A DNA stretch of 23,063 bases from Pigoraptor vietnamica (lineage: Eukaryota > Opisthokonta > Filasterea), in contig CALSCQ010001283.1 in assembly GCA_943704525.1 (NCBI GenBank), positions 1 to 23,063 on the forward strand, in the 5' to 3' direction. Below are positions 8,789-18,976 of the stretch, piece after piece. A program made the position numbers and the translations under genes. The notes beneath the pieces are model-generated. The model had not been told where the DNA came from and searched no databases. It saw only the letters and a program-made list of their open reading frames with translations. How positions within the stretch are numbered: position 1 is the first letter of the stretch; each line of letters opens with the position of its first letter.

Positions 8789-11700
8789 TCAGCGGAACTG
8801 GAGCGGGCTAATGTGGAGACCGAGCGCATCGCGCCCGATTTCGGCGACACTGCAGACACGGCAGAGCTTCCCCTTGTGCTCGGGCAGGTACGCCTGGCTG
8901 CAGAAGGGGCACTTGACCGTCGGCTTGCCCTTGTAAATGGGCACCATCGAGATGCCGCACACGACGAAGGGGTTCAGCTCGTCGTAGTTGAGCTTGTGCG
9001 TGTCCTTCGGGTTCTTGTCGCACGCCTGGAGAATCTTGCGGATTTGCTGCGCCACCTCCGGCCGAGGGCCGAGCTCGAGCAAGCGCCGCGCAAACGAACC
9101 CGCCGTCTTGAAATTCTCGAGCTTGAAGAACACGTTGACGGCCGTGCGCAGCGTGAGGATGAGGTGCACGGGCTGGAGGTTGCAGTGCGTGAAGTACGCG
9201 GCGAGCTCGCAGCCGCGCTTGTTGTCCTCGAGCGACTCCTTCTTGAGGTCCTTCCGCACCGTCTCGAGGGTCAGGCCGAGAATGTACTCGCGGCAGATGG
9301 ACATGAGCTGGAGAGCCTGCGGACACGGAGAGAGGAACGGCTTGTGAGCGCGCAATTCACACACAAAAAGACAGAACAACACCAGCAGGGGACCAAATGA
9401 CTACAGACACGCGACAGTGGCAGAAGCAGGATGCAAACAATCGAGTAGAAACATCGGGAACAGTCAGAATAGCGCCCAAAAGGGACCAAGACAGCGCGAC
9501 GCACCTCGGTGAGGTCTTGCTTGTTGTCGACGACGAGCAGCGGAATCGAGTGGAGAATGTTCGTAAAGCGCGACACGGCCTCCCCAAACTTGCCGCCGGT
9601 CGTCGCCGTGTACGCGGCCTGCAGGCGCGACACGAGCTCGGCCATCTTAATGCTTGCCGCGGGGACGCACGTCTGGCGCGTGGCGTCCGCCCAGTTGCGG
9701 TGGATGCCCACGAGCATCGGAGGCGCCGAAGTGAGGCCGCCGATGGCCGCGCGCGACGACGCGTACGCAGCCATGAACATGGGCTTGAGGGGCTCGAAGT
9801 TGACGGCGCCAATCTGCGTGTTCAACAGCTGCGCACCGGTGGAGGAAGGGAGATCAGCAACGGGAGAGCAAGCAAACTGCAGACCCAAAGATGGTTCACG
9901 AGTAGGCGCTCGACGGCCGCAGACAATGATGCAGAGAGACGACACGAGAGCACAGCAGCGCACGCACGCACCTGCATGGCCGTCGCAAACGAGCCCGCGG
10001 CCGCGTGATCGCCCGCAAGCTGCGAGTTGTTGCACCACAGCTGCTGCGGGGGCACACCGGCAGTGGGCGGGGCATAAAAGCCGTCGCCCGCAGCCGCATT
10101 CGCGCCGGCGTCCGCAGACTCCGGGGGCAGCTCGAGCTCCTCGTCCACCTCCCAGCCACCCTCGCCGTCCTCTCCCCCTTCCTCGCCCTCGGCGCGCCGC
10201 TCCGCACGCGGCTCTTCCTCGCCGTCCAGGTTGACGTTGACGTCGTCGCCCCAGCCCTCGTCGCCACCGCCGCCACCCACGGCCTCGATCGTGTCTGCGG
10301 CCGCCAGCGACGCACCGCCGGCATCCTTCGTCTTCGCGGCGCCCTCAAAGTACCCGCGCGACACCGTCAGCAGCGGCCAGTTCGACTCGAAGGACGGCAG
10401 GAGGGGCTGGGGCGGAATCAGGAGCAGCGCGTTGCGGAGCGGGCCAGGGAGAGTCGCAGGGTCCTTGTTCGCACTCGCGGCAATGCGGAGCGCGTCCTCG
10501 TGGAGGCCGTGCGTCGCGGCCGTGAGGAACGCAAGAGAGTCTGCGCGAGACACGGCGCGAGTCAGTACAAGCCAGTGGACGAAATCGGCAGCTGAGAACG
10601 CTCCACCCGTGTCAATGATCAGGCAATCGCCCCACAGAGCAATCGCCAAGGGGACCATCAATCAACCGTAGAACAGTCACCCACCCATGCCGCCCTGCTG
10701 CAGGAGCCGCACGCGCGCGGCCACGTCACCGAGGAAGAGGGCGTTGTGGAACTGCCCGTTGGCGTCGCCGCGCAGCTCTGCAATCTTGAGCATCTTCTGC
10801 AGCTTGTCCGCGTTGCCAGTGACGAGGTAGAGGAACGACAGCCGCTCAAAGTTCTTCGTGCGCTGGTACGCCATCTCCACGACCTGGTGGTTGCCCTGGC
10901 GCAGGGCCGCCTCGCCAAGCCGGTTCCAGCAGTCGCGGTCGTCCAGCGCCTTGGCCGCCTCCAGCGCAATCTCAATGTTGCCGCACTCGAGCGCAAGGCC
11001 AAAGCGCGTGCGGTCGTCCTTCACAAAGTGCAGCGCCACCTGCAAACACAACAGCGCACACACTCAGCCGCACGAAGACAGAGCAGCGAACAGAAGCAGG
11101 GAAGGGGACGATGGAAAAGGCGAACGCCAGTCCCTCCACAGACCCACGCCCACGTGCCGCACAGACGCGCAGACGCACCTCGGGGTATCCCTTCTTCTGC
11201 AGATAGGCAATGATCGACTGCCCGATGAGCTTGGCGTTGCGGACCATGTAGAGCACCTCGTCGTACTTGCGGCGAATGAGCGCGAGCTTAAAGCGAAACT
11301 CCGTGGGATCAATGCCGAGCACGCGCGTCTTGCAGTCGCGGTCGAGGCAAAAGACGCTGCTGTCCTTCACGCGCGTAATGTAGATGGGAATGTCCAGCGT
11401 GCGGATGATCCCGTTGTCGCTGCAAGCGCACGTGACTGTCAGCACAACTGACGCATGGTCTGCACTCAATGCAAAAAATCGACACACACACATCGCAGTG
11501 CCGATTTGCAAATACCGCCGCTGTCGCACTCACCCGTTGGGCAGGGCGTACTTGATGTGGTTGAGCGTCGTGTACACAAACACGCCCGACTCATCCCACG
11601 CGCCGCTCTTCACGCGAATCGTCTCGTGGATGGTGCACTGCTGCTCGAGCTTGCGGTTGCACATAACAATGGCTGCGTAAGGGACGAGGGGCGAAATGAG

Positions 11701-14013
11701 ACACAAGACATGGAAAGACGTTCACTCTGCGATGAAGTCCACTCCGAGCACACGAATCATGGAACAAGGGGCCGGGACTGTCTACGCAATACACGCACGC
11801 ATGCAAACGCGCACACCACCTCGAGAAAACATGAAACCCACCATGCTTCGAGATGAGCGCGACGGCGCCCATGTCCGACGACCACACGACGTACTTGACA
11901 GGGTTGTGCGTGGCAATCTCGCCGAGCACTCGCTTCTGCTGCACGTCGTAGAGGGTCACGGCCTCCGCAGATCGCAGGAGAAGGTTGCCCGTTCCCGCGT
12001 AAAACAGCATGTCGGTCGTCGCGTGCGGCGGCTGGATCTTCTTCGTCACCTCGTTCTTCAGGTTCTTGATCACGATCGTCGGCTTGTCGAGCACGGCAAA
12101 CCGGTTGCGCGCCACCCACACGGCACCCACGCCGAGACCGCGCCGGGGCTCCGCAGACTCGCGCGTGTCGGCGTCCTTCGACATCGTGTACAGCTCGTAG
12201 CTGCCGTTGTCCGCGGCCGAAGTGAGCAGCACGGCGCCCTCCGCGGGGTTGTACGCGAGCGTCAGGAACGGCGTGAACGGCACGTGAGGGCGGCGAATGC
12301 CCATCGCGGGCTGGTCGCGCGTCGTGCCGAGCTCGTACGTGCGCAGGAAGCGGTCCTTCACGTAGAACAGCTGGTTTCCGTGCACAGCGTACGCCGGCCG
12401 CTCCCGCTCGAGCTTAAACACAATCATGCCGGAGTCGTGGCCCGCGGCAAAGAGGTTGCACGTGGGGCTCGCGGCGACAATCCAGAAGCGGTCGTTCTCG
12501 CGGCGGTATGTCTGGACGCCCGCGCGCTTCGTCATGTCCCACACGCGGATCGACTTGTCCTCCGAGTTCGAGAGGATAAACTCCTGGCGCGGGTGGAAGA
12601 TGACGCACGACACATTGTTGAAGTGGCCGCGGCTCGTCTCGACCTCCCACGCCTTCGACTCGTTCATCCGCCACAGCTTCACCATGCGGTCGTCGGCGCC
12701 GGACACGATGAGCGGCAGCGACGGGTGGAAGGACGCCCAGTTGACGCCGCGGTCGTGGCCCTCAAGCACGTGCTTGACGATCGCGTCGCTCTGGCCAAAG
12801 AGGTCCGTCTGGTTCGGGTTCTTGAGGTGGTCGTCGAGCCCTGCGGCGCCCGGCATGACCGTCTTTTTGCGGAGGCCGCTAATGTCCCACACGCGCACCG
12901 TCTGGTCGAGCGACGCAGAGACGACGAGGTCCTCCTTGTGGTGAAACTGCGCGCACATGACATAGTGGTTGTGCCCCGTGAGCACGCACACGCAGTTGCG
13001 CGACTGCCAGTTCCAGATGCGGATCGTCAGGTCGTCCGACGCCGAAATGATCCACGGGTACTCCTGCGAGCGCAAAAAGGCGAAACCGGAATCAGCGCGG
13101 CGCGAAAACGCAATTCGATCGCAATTCACGCCCGATGCGGCCGATGAGGTGCGCCATACGCTAAAACGGAAAATAATGGCGCAGCGGGGCGTGTAATCGC
13201 CCATGCCCTCGCGAATATCGTACGCGGCGCCACTAGCCGTCGCTTGCCCCACACATTCCCCTTCGCACGCACCTGGTGGAAGAACACGGTGCGGACGTAG
13301 TCGAGGTGACCGAGCAGCGTGAAAATGCACCGGCGCTGCTTGTAGTTCCACACTTTGATCTTGTAGTCGTCGCCGCCAGAGACGAACATGGGCTGCGAGC
13401 TGTGAAAGTCCACGCAGCGCACGGGGCCTGCGGTGCGCGCGGGTAGGCATGCACGAGATTAGTGTTGAGCATGTGAGCATGCGTCACTCGGCTCAATAAA
13501 GCGCGCAAAACAACGCCTCGTTTCGTTGCAGACACGCATCGAACGCGCAACACCATCTACAAAGTCCCCGAAATGTCGCGCGTGCTTGCACACAGCCAGA
13601 CAGGCAACAACGTGTCCGACAGCGAAGGGGCAACAATATGTCCGACAGCGAAACCCAGACCCACCGTCGTGCTCGTCAAAGCGGTCAAGCAGCGTCCCCA
13701 TGCGATAGTCCCACAGCTGGATGATGCCATTGTGGAGGCTCACGAGGATCCACGGCCGCTTCGGGTGGAAGCACAGGCCTGGCAGGGGATACGGGCGATT
13801 AGACGGGTTCCTCGTGCACAATAGTGCGCATTCACAGTCCGCACGTGCGCAGATGCACACACATGGCGCATATGCCCACAACGCCCACGTAGTATCACAT
13901 CGCACCCAATCCAATGATGTTTCAATCTACGCGATTGTGACGCCGCGCGCGCCGCAGTTCAACGCACCCTTCACGCGCGCCGATTTCGTCTCAAACTTTG
14001 TGAGGATGGTCAT
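8789..14013 (-). CDS. COPA: coatomer subunit alpha (alpha-COP)
   Basis: Ten exons: 14013-13968, 13778-13665, 13427-13273, 13063-11842, 11672-11534, 11419-11179, 11039-10685, 10540-9972, 9828-9505, 9316-8789. All phases agree and give 1230 residues, close to the animal protein. Alpha-COP is the scaffold of the COPI coat for Golgi-to-ER retrograde vesicles and binds dilysine cargo tails through its N-terminal WD40 propeller. The start [15 protein letters not shown] leads into FHPKRPWIL and [10 protein letters not shown] repeats run to about residue 330, followed by a second propeller and an alpha-solenoid (e.g. [29 protein letters not shown]). Exon 8 holds an acidic linker (about 845-885) ending in ELELPPE, then WCNNSQL, the epsilon-COP-binding C-terminal part. 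The end is ISPLQFR. Cys pairs 1191/1194 and 1207/1210 form a CxxC-x12-CxxC putative zinc site. The long open frames on the opposite strand are shadows of this GC-rich gene. Confidence 0.98.
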
Positions 14014-14773
14014 TCTCGACCGTCACACAGCCCGCACGCGGGCGGCGATGGGTGACGGCGCAGTGGACGACGACCGCGCAAGTGTGCGCGTGCGATGCTT
14101 CCAAGACAGATGCCGCGACTCCCACGACAAGCGAACGAGCCCTCCGCAAACACACGGGCAACGCACCGTTTATGTTCGCGCCGAGTAGACTCGATTGGAA
14201 AATATGAATCAAGTGCCACGCACACACGCACAGAGACACACAGGAACCGTCACACACACACACGCACGCCCACCCCCTTGCCCTCGAATAAATTTTCATC
14301 TCATACAAATTTCATAGTCAAATAACGCCAGAGGGACAAGAGGAGCAAGCCCGCACAGCTGACGCGTCTGCCGAGATCTCGGTTGAATTAAGTCACGTGA
14401 AATGGCTTCTAATTACTTATTAAGGCAATAGTGGAATAATATATACATTACTGGTCATCTGTTTCTTAAAGGCTTTAAATAGAAGTTCGTGTTCACCCAT
14501 TTATGGCTGAAATGGAATGCGCGAACTGAAACAGCAGCCAGTGCGCGGCGATGAGCCGGGCAAGAGGTACCTTTGGAGGAGAGTTGTCAAGGTCACTACT
14601 GGGTCCTTCAAGGGCACGCACACACTCTCCATACACACGCGCAGACAGAGGCAGGAGTGTGGTCTTGGCGTTCACTGAGCCTGTCGAGGGCGCCCTGCAC
14701 TCCGCGAGTGCTGCTCAGTAGGCGGCCACCCGCACGCACACGCCGCACATATCGCTGTCTGCTGTGAGTGAAG
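14014..14773. promoter_or_regulatory. 760-bp divergent promoter region, COPA and DYNC2LI1
   Basis: The start codons of COPA (minus) and DYNC2LI1 (plus) face away from each other across this region. It contains short CA-rich runs (about 14218-14270), a GTCACGTG E-box-type motif at 14392-14399 and an AT-rich core at about 14400-14480 that includes a TATATA string near 14440. A sequence resembling an X-box with one mismatch (GTTGTCAAGGTCAC, 14583-14596) is close to chance expectation. No coding exon seen. Confidence 0.5.
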
Positions 14774-17700
14774 ATGCCGACCATTCCGCTTGACGACGAG
14801 CCGCGCGCTGAAAGTGCCGGCGACAGCAAGTCGAAACGCGCTTCGCGGGCGGACTTGGGCGATGGGGAGGGCGACTGGGACGCGCAGAAAGAGGGAGAGT
14901 CGCGGGCCGATCGGGACCGCGACGAGCGACGGCGCAGGCGGCGTGAGGACGACGACGGAAAAGACAGGGATAAGGAGCGCGATAGGGACCGCAAGGACCG
15001 CGACCGCGATTCCGAGCGGGAGAAGAAGGACCGAGAGGGTGGCGAGGGTGGCGACGAGGAACGGAAAGACCGTGACAAGGAGAGGGAGCGGCGCGAGAGG
15101 CGAGAGCGGGAGAAGGAGCGCGAGCGAGAGAAGGAAGGGAAGGACCGCGGGGATAAGGATGACAAGAGGGATCGCGGGGATAAGGAGGAGAAGCGGGATC
15201 GGGATAAGGACAGGAAGGACCGCGAGCGCGGGAAGGACGACAAGCGAGAGCGGGAGAAGGACGACAAGCGAGACAAGGAGAAGGAGCGCGACAGGGACCG
15301 CAAGCGCGACGGCAAGTCGTCGAGGGACAAGGAGCCCTCGAAATCCAAGGCCGACCTTTCCTCGGCCGCAACTGCGGCTGTGACAACGGCTGAGCCGGGT
15401 GGTGACGACGTGCGCGCAAGTGGAGCGTTCGGGGCTGCGAAGGTGCGCACGCTCGCGCAGCTTGTGCGTGGGCACCTGTCTGCTTTGCCCTGTGTCGTGT
15501 GGGCTACTCTAGGTACGTGTGCGCCTTATTAATGGCCCATGCGGTGCTTTGCGCAGATCCCGGATATTTGGGCAATTGCGAAGCAGGAGAAGGACAAGGA
15601 AGAAAACGAGGCGTTGCAGGGTACGCGCGCGCGTGCGTGCGCGCGTGCATGTGTGTATTTTTGATAGCTAGGACGTCTTACCCTTCGTTCTCGCGTGCAC
15701 GCAGGCAAAAAGTACGGCGAAGAGACATACATGTTCTTCCTCGGCAGCAAAGAAGGTGCGTTGTGGGGGCCATTGCATCTAGATTCGTGCCCAGCGCCCG
15801 TGTGCGTGTGTGCCCCGCCGATTCATCTCTAACTGACACACCTCGCACGCCACTGATTCCATCTCTAACTGACACATCTCGCACGCACGCACAGGCGGCA
15901 AGACAACGCTGATCAACCGCTTTCTTGAGCGCGATGAGCCGGCAAAGTCAACGACGGCCATCGAATACACGTTCGGTCGGCGCATGCGGGTGAGCCATCG
16001 TGGAGAGGGCGCGGTAGAGATGCCTCTGGGGATGGGCGATCGATGGCCGCACGTAGAGACCGTGTGACGGAACGTCATGGTTTAACAGTCGCGAGGCTGC
16101 GCTGGTGTGTAACGCGGGCCAATTTTTCACTACTGCAGGGCGTACAAATGGCAAAGGACGTCACGCACATATGGGAACTGGGCGCAGGGACGTCGCTTCT
16201 CAAGCTGATCGATGTGGGTACACGTGCCTTGCTGTTCCGTGCCGTGTCCGGCATCTCAAAGCGCTCCAGCAGAATTGGGTATCTATCTGTTTCGTTTTCA
16301 GTGGGCCGTCTGTGTTGTGCGCGTGGGCTCATTACTCGCCGGAATGCGCAGGTCCCCATCTACCGCGCGCTCTTCAGCAAACTCTCCATCGTCATTTGCG
16401 TGGATCTTTCAAAGATGGGCCTCGTGTGGGGCACGCTCGAGACACTGCTGGCCGCCGTGCGTGCGCGCGTGGAACACGTGTTTGGGGAGATCAAGGCGAA
16501 GGAGCCCAAGTGGGTGCAGTACGCGTGTGGCGCGAAAGAGGGGGATGGCTCCTCCCCTCGTTTTGTTGCGTTGCGTGATAATTGACCTTGGCGCCCGCAG
16601 GCTTGCCAAGAAGCTGGAGGACCGCATGTGGCAGAAGTACGGCAACGACCACCCCGACCGCGCCGTGTTGCGACCGATGCCCGTCCCGGTCGTGATTGTT
16701 GGGACAAAGTACGACGTGTTCAAGGTGGTTACTCACGCACACGCATACTTACGCACGCACACACACACACACACACCACTTACACTCTCTAGCACACGTA
16801 CTCACACGCACACACACACACACACACACACGAATTGTTACACCCACGCGCTACTGCACACACTTGTGAGACCGCACACTAAAATGCGCGATGGCCGCAG
16901 GACTTGGAGTCTGAGCCGCGGAAAATTGCGTGCCGCGCGCTTCGCTACATTGCGCACGTGAACTGCGCGTCGCTGTACTTTTCGAGCAACACCGAAGAGA
17001 ACATCCTCAAGTGGGCTATTTGCTTGAATGGAGTTGCGCCTTATATTTCGCGCGGGCCCTTTTCATCGGTGTGCGACTCACTATCCTTCCGCCGTTTTTT
17101 CTATGCAGAGTGCTGAACCACCTTGCGTTCAAGACGCCCGCGCCGAGCACGCGCTCCGTCGAGCCCTTCAAGGCGCTCTCCGTGATTGCGGGCCAGGACT
17201 CTGTCCAGCAGATTGGGCCGCCGCCCGTGGACGCAAAGGAGCTGGAGAAGGTGCGCGCGTCGCGTTGCGTTGCGTATGGGCGTCTCCTGTGCGATGGATG
17301 GGTTGCGTGTGTGCGTTTGCTTGCGGGATGGTTGCGTCTTCTCTAATGCATGTTAGACGAGTTGCAACAGCGCTCGCTGAATGTCACCTCCTCTGTGGCC
17401 TCAACTGTGCAGACGACGCCGGCGCTCGAGCTTTGGCGGCGGGCCCTGAGTCACGTGTTTCCCACCTCAGCGGAGGATACGGCCCTTGTCAGGGACACGG
17501 ACCCGGTGGGTTGGAGTGCGTGTGTGCGCATGGATACGTGAGGGGCGCTCAGAGTGGTGTACTGTAAGCGAGAAGGCTGACTGGTCCACTGTTGGCCCTG
17601 TCTGACTTTTCCCCCTGCATGTTCCACCAGGCAACCGACGCGCAGTACCGCGAGCCTGCAATCGATGCCATGCGCGCACAGAAGAACGAGGAACTCGAGC

Positions 17701-17855
17701 GCTACCGGCGCAACGCCGAGCGCAAGTTCATGATGGAGCTCATGCGCGATCAGGCAGCCCTCGGAAGCACGGCGTCGTTGCGTGCGAGCACGGACGCGGC
17801 GTCGTCCCCGGCAGCATCGGCGAAGAAGGCCGGCGGCACGCCGAAGGGAAAGTGA
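14774..17855 (+). CDS. DYNC2LI1: cytoplasmic dynein-2 light intermediate chain with a highly charged N-terminal extension
   Basis: Model exons: 14774-15442, 15557-15620, 15705-15755, 15895-15989, 16139-16213, 16352-16524, 16601-16724, 16901-17010, 17109-17250, 17413-17505, 17631-17855 (606 residues). From residue 224 it follows the whole D2LIC family: DIWAIAKQE, Ras-like P-loop GSKEGGKT (258-265), [44 protein letters not shown], the Gln-rich [13 protein letters not shown] and a C-terminal basic helix. The subunit stabilises the dynein-2 motor that returns IFT trains to the cell body. The N-terminal 223 residues are unlike known members: about 38-193 are almost wholly Arg, Lys, Asp and Glu. 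The start ATG is the first in frame. Uncertain points: the exon 1 donor has a second in-phase option at 15463; exon 6/7 uses a weak GTGTGG donor; exon 10 could start upstream. The core identity is secure. Confidence 0.92.
16751..16831. repeat. two (CA)n tracts inside a DYNC2LI1 intron
   Basis: CA runs at about 16757-16776 and 16809-16831 occupy much of the intron 16725-16900. They are simple-sequence repeats with no coding value. Confidence 0.9.
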
Positions 17856-18103
17856 CGGGGAAGCGTGCCCTCCATCTTTGTGTCGTCGCACTTCTTCTGA
17901 GCCTGCGCGCGTGGTGTGCTGCCGTGCGTGTTGGTTTAATTGTTGGTATGTGCGAGGCACGGCGGTTGCGAGGGGAGTGGCGGGCGCGCGTGTGTGGTCA
18001 TTGAGATACGTCCCTTCATAACCGCAAATTCTCTTGCGTTTGTCGCGTTTGTATTGCTTTGCGTATGTGGTGCGAAAAAAGCGTGTTGCGACGGAACCAA
18101 AAT

Positions 18104-18128
18104 GTAACAGTGTTACTTACGTCACGTG
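18104..18128. promoter_or_regulatory. GTAACA palindrome next to a GTCACGTG E-box
   Basis: GTAACA-G-TGTTAC (18104-18116) is followed four bases later by GTCACGTG (18121-18128), about 420-440 bp upstream of the SPEF1 ATG. The palindrome repeats the one at 8562-8574 with one central base changed. GTCACGTG is a typical bHLH-zip/Cbf1-type core. Function is inferred from position only. Confidence 0.4.
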
Positions 18129-18158
18129 TGCATATTATTCACCCCGGATGTGTGTACC

Positions 18159-18172
18159 GTCTCCATAGCAAA
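18159..18172 (+). promoter_or_regulatory. X-box-like (RFX) site upstream of SPEF1
   Basis: GTCTCCATAGCAAA matches the ciliary X-box pattern GTYNCCATRGNAAC at every position but the last. It lies 373-386 bp upstream of the SPEF1 start codon. RFX factors drive cilium genes through such sites in animals and choanoflagellates. Whether this organism has an RFX protein cannot be seen here. Confidence 0.4.
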
Positions 18173-18544
18173 CATACACCCATGGTGTGATAGGGGAGCG
18201 GATTTATTACAGGCGCCGCATTACTATGATATTACTATAGAAATCGAAAATTATTTGCGATGGCGGATGGAGGGTGCACACTGTCGGAATGCAGTGATGT
18301 CTTTGGCCGTTTCTTTCTCTCCAAACCAACGCTCTCTTCTTCAGTCTCTGCGCTGCTTATACACTCCGCCTCTCTTGCCTCTCTGTCGCGTGCCTCTCCC
18401 TGCGTCCGTGCGGCGGGCTATTCTGCGGCGGCAAACGTTGTGGGGACTCACGCTCTACTATTGTCCTCGAAGGAGTGTGCGATTGCGATTTGGCTGTGTG
18501 TGTCGTTGACCTTAGGCCACTGACGTCGGTGTTCGCGGTGGCAC

Positions 18545-18887
18545 ATGCCGCCGCTGCCCTTCGGCGGCGGAATGGCGATGGAGCTGAGCGAAGAGGCACT
18601 GCAGCGGCTGTACACTTGGATTGACGAAATTCCCCTCTCGCGGCCAAAGCGGAACATCACGCGCGATTTCAGCGATGGGGGTGAGCGGAGGGACTCCTAG
18701 TGGCTGTGTTACGCTCTTGCTCTGGTCGGAGTGAGTGAGGAAGCGGCTTTGGGCAGTGCGTCTGTGTTGGTGTCATCAGAATAGGGAATGGCTGCACGGG
18801 GAGTAGGGGTTTTTGTGACGTGTATTGCAGGGCAGTGTGTATGGATGGGTTGTCGTGTGCAATGCTGCCTCCGTCCAATTGCCGCGC

Positions 18888-18976
<89 letters not shown>

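Larger units (their letters stand above)
17856..18544. other. spacer between DYNC2LI1 stop and SPEF1 start
   Basis: This 689-bp region holds the DYNC2LI1 3' end and the SPEF1 promoter, both plus strand. Its middle (about 18095-18260) is noticeably richer in A+T than the flanks and contains the GTAACA palindrome, GTCACGTG and X-box-like sites listed separately. A pyrimidine-rich stretch (18308-18420) precedes the SPEF1 start. No extra gene recognised. Confidence 0.7.

Noticed and set aside
11696-13147. 483-codon plus-strand open frame
   Set aside because: It mirrors COPA exon 4, which encodes conserved WD-repeat blocks on the minus strand. GC-rich coding DNA commonly leaves the opposite frame open.
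14583-14596. X-box-like GTTGTCAAGGTCAC upstream of DYNC2LI1
   Set aside because: It fits only the loose RYYNYYWWRRNRAC pattern with one mismatch, which is expected by chance about once in a spacer of this size.
14608-15450. Long minus-strand frame with a Ser/Arg-rich (SR-like) protein
   Set aside because: It is the antisense image of the purine-rich charged exon of DYNC2LI1; Arg/Glu/Asp/Lys codons read backwards give Ser/Leu/Arg/Pro. It has no family match, and the plus-strand frame joins a conserved protein by a proper splice.
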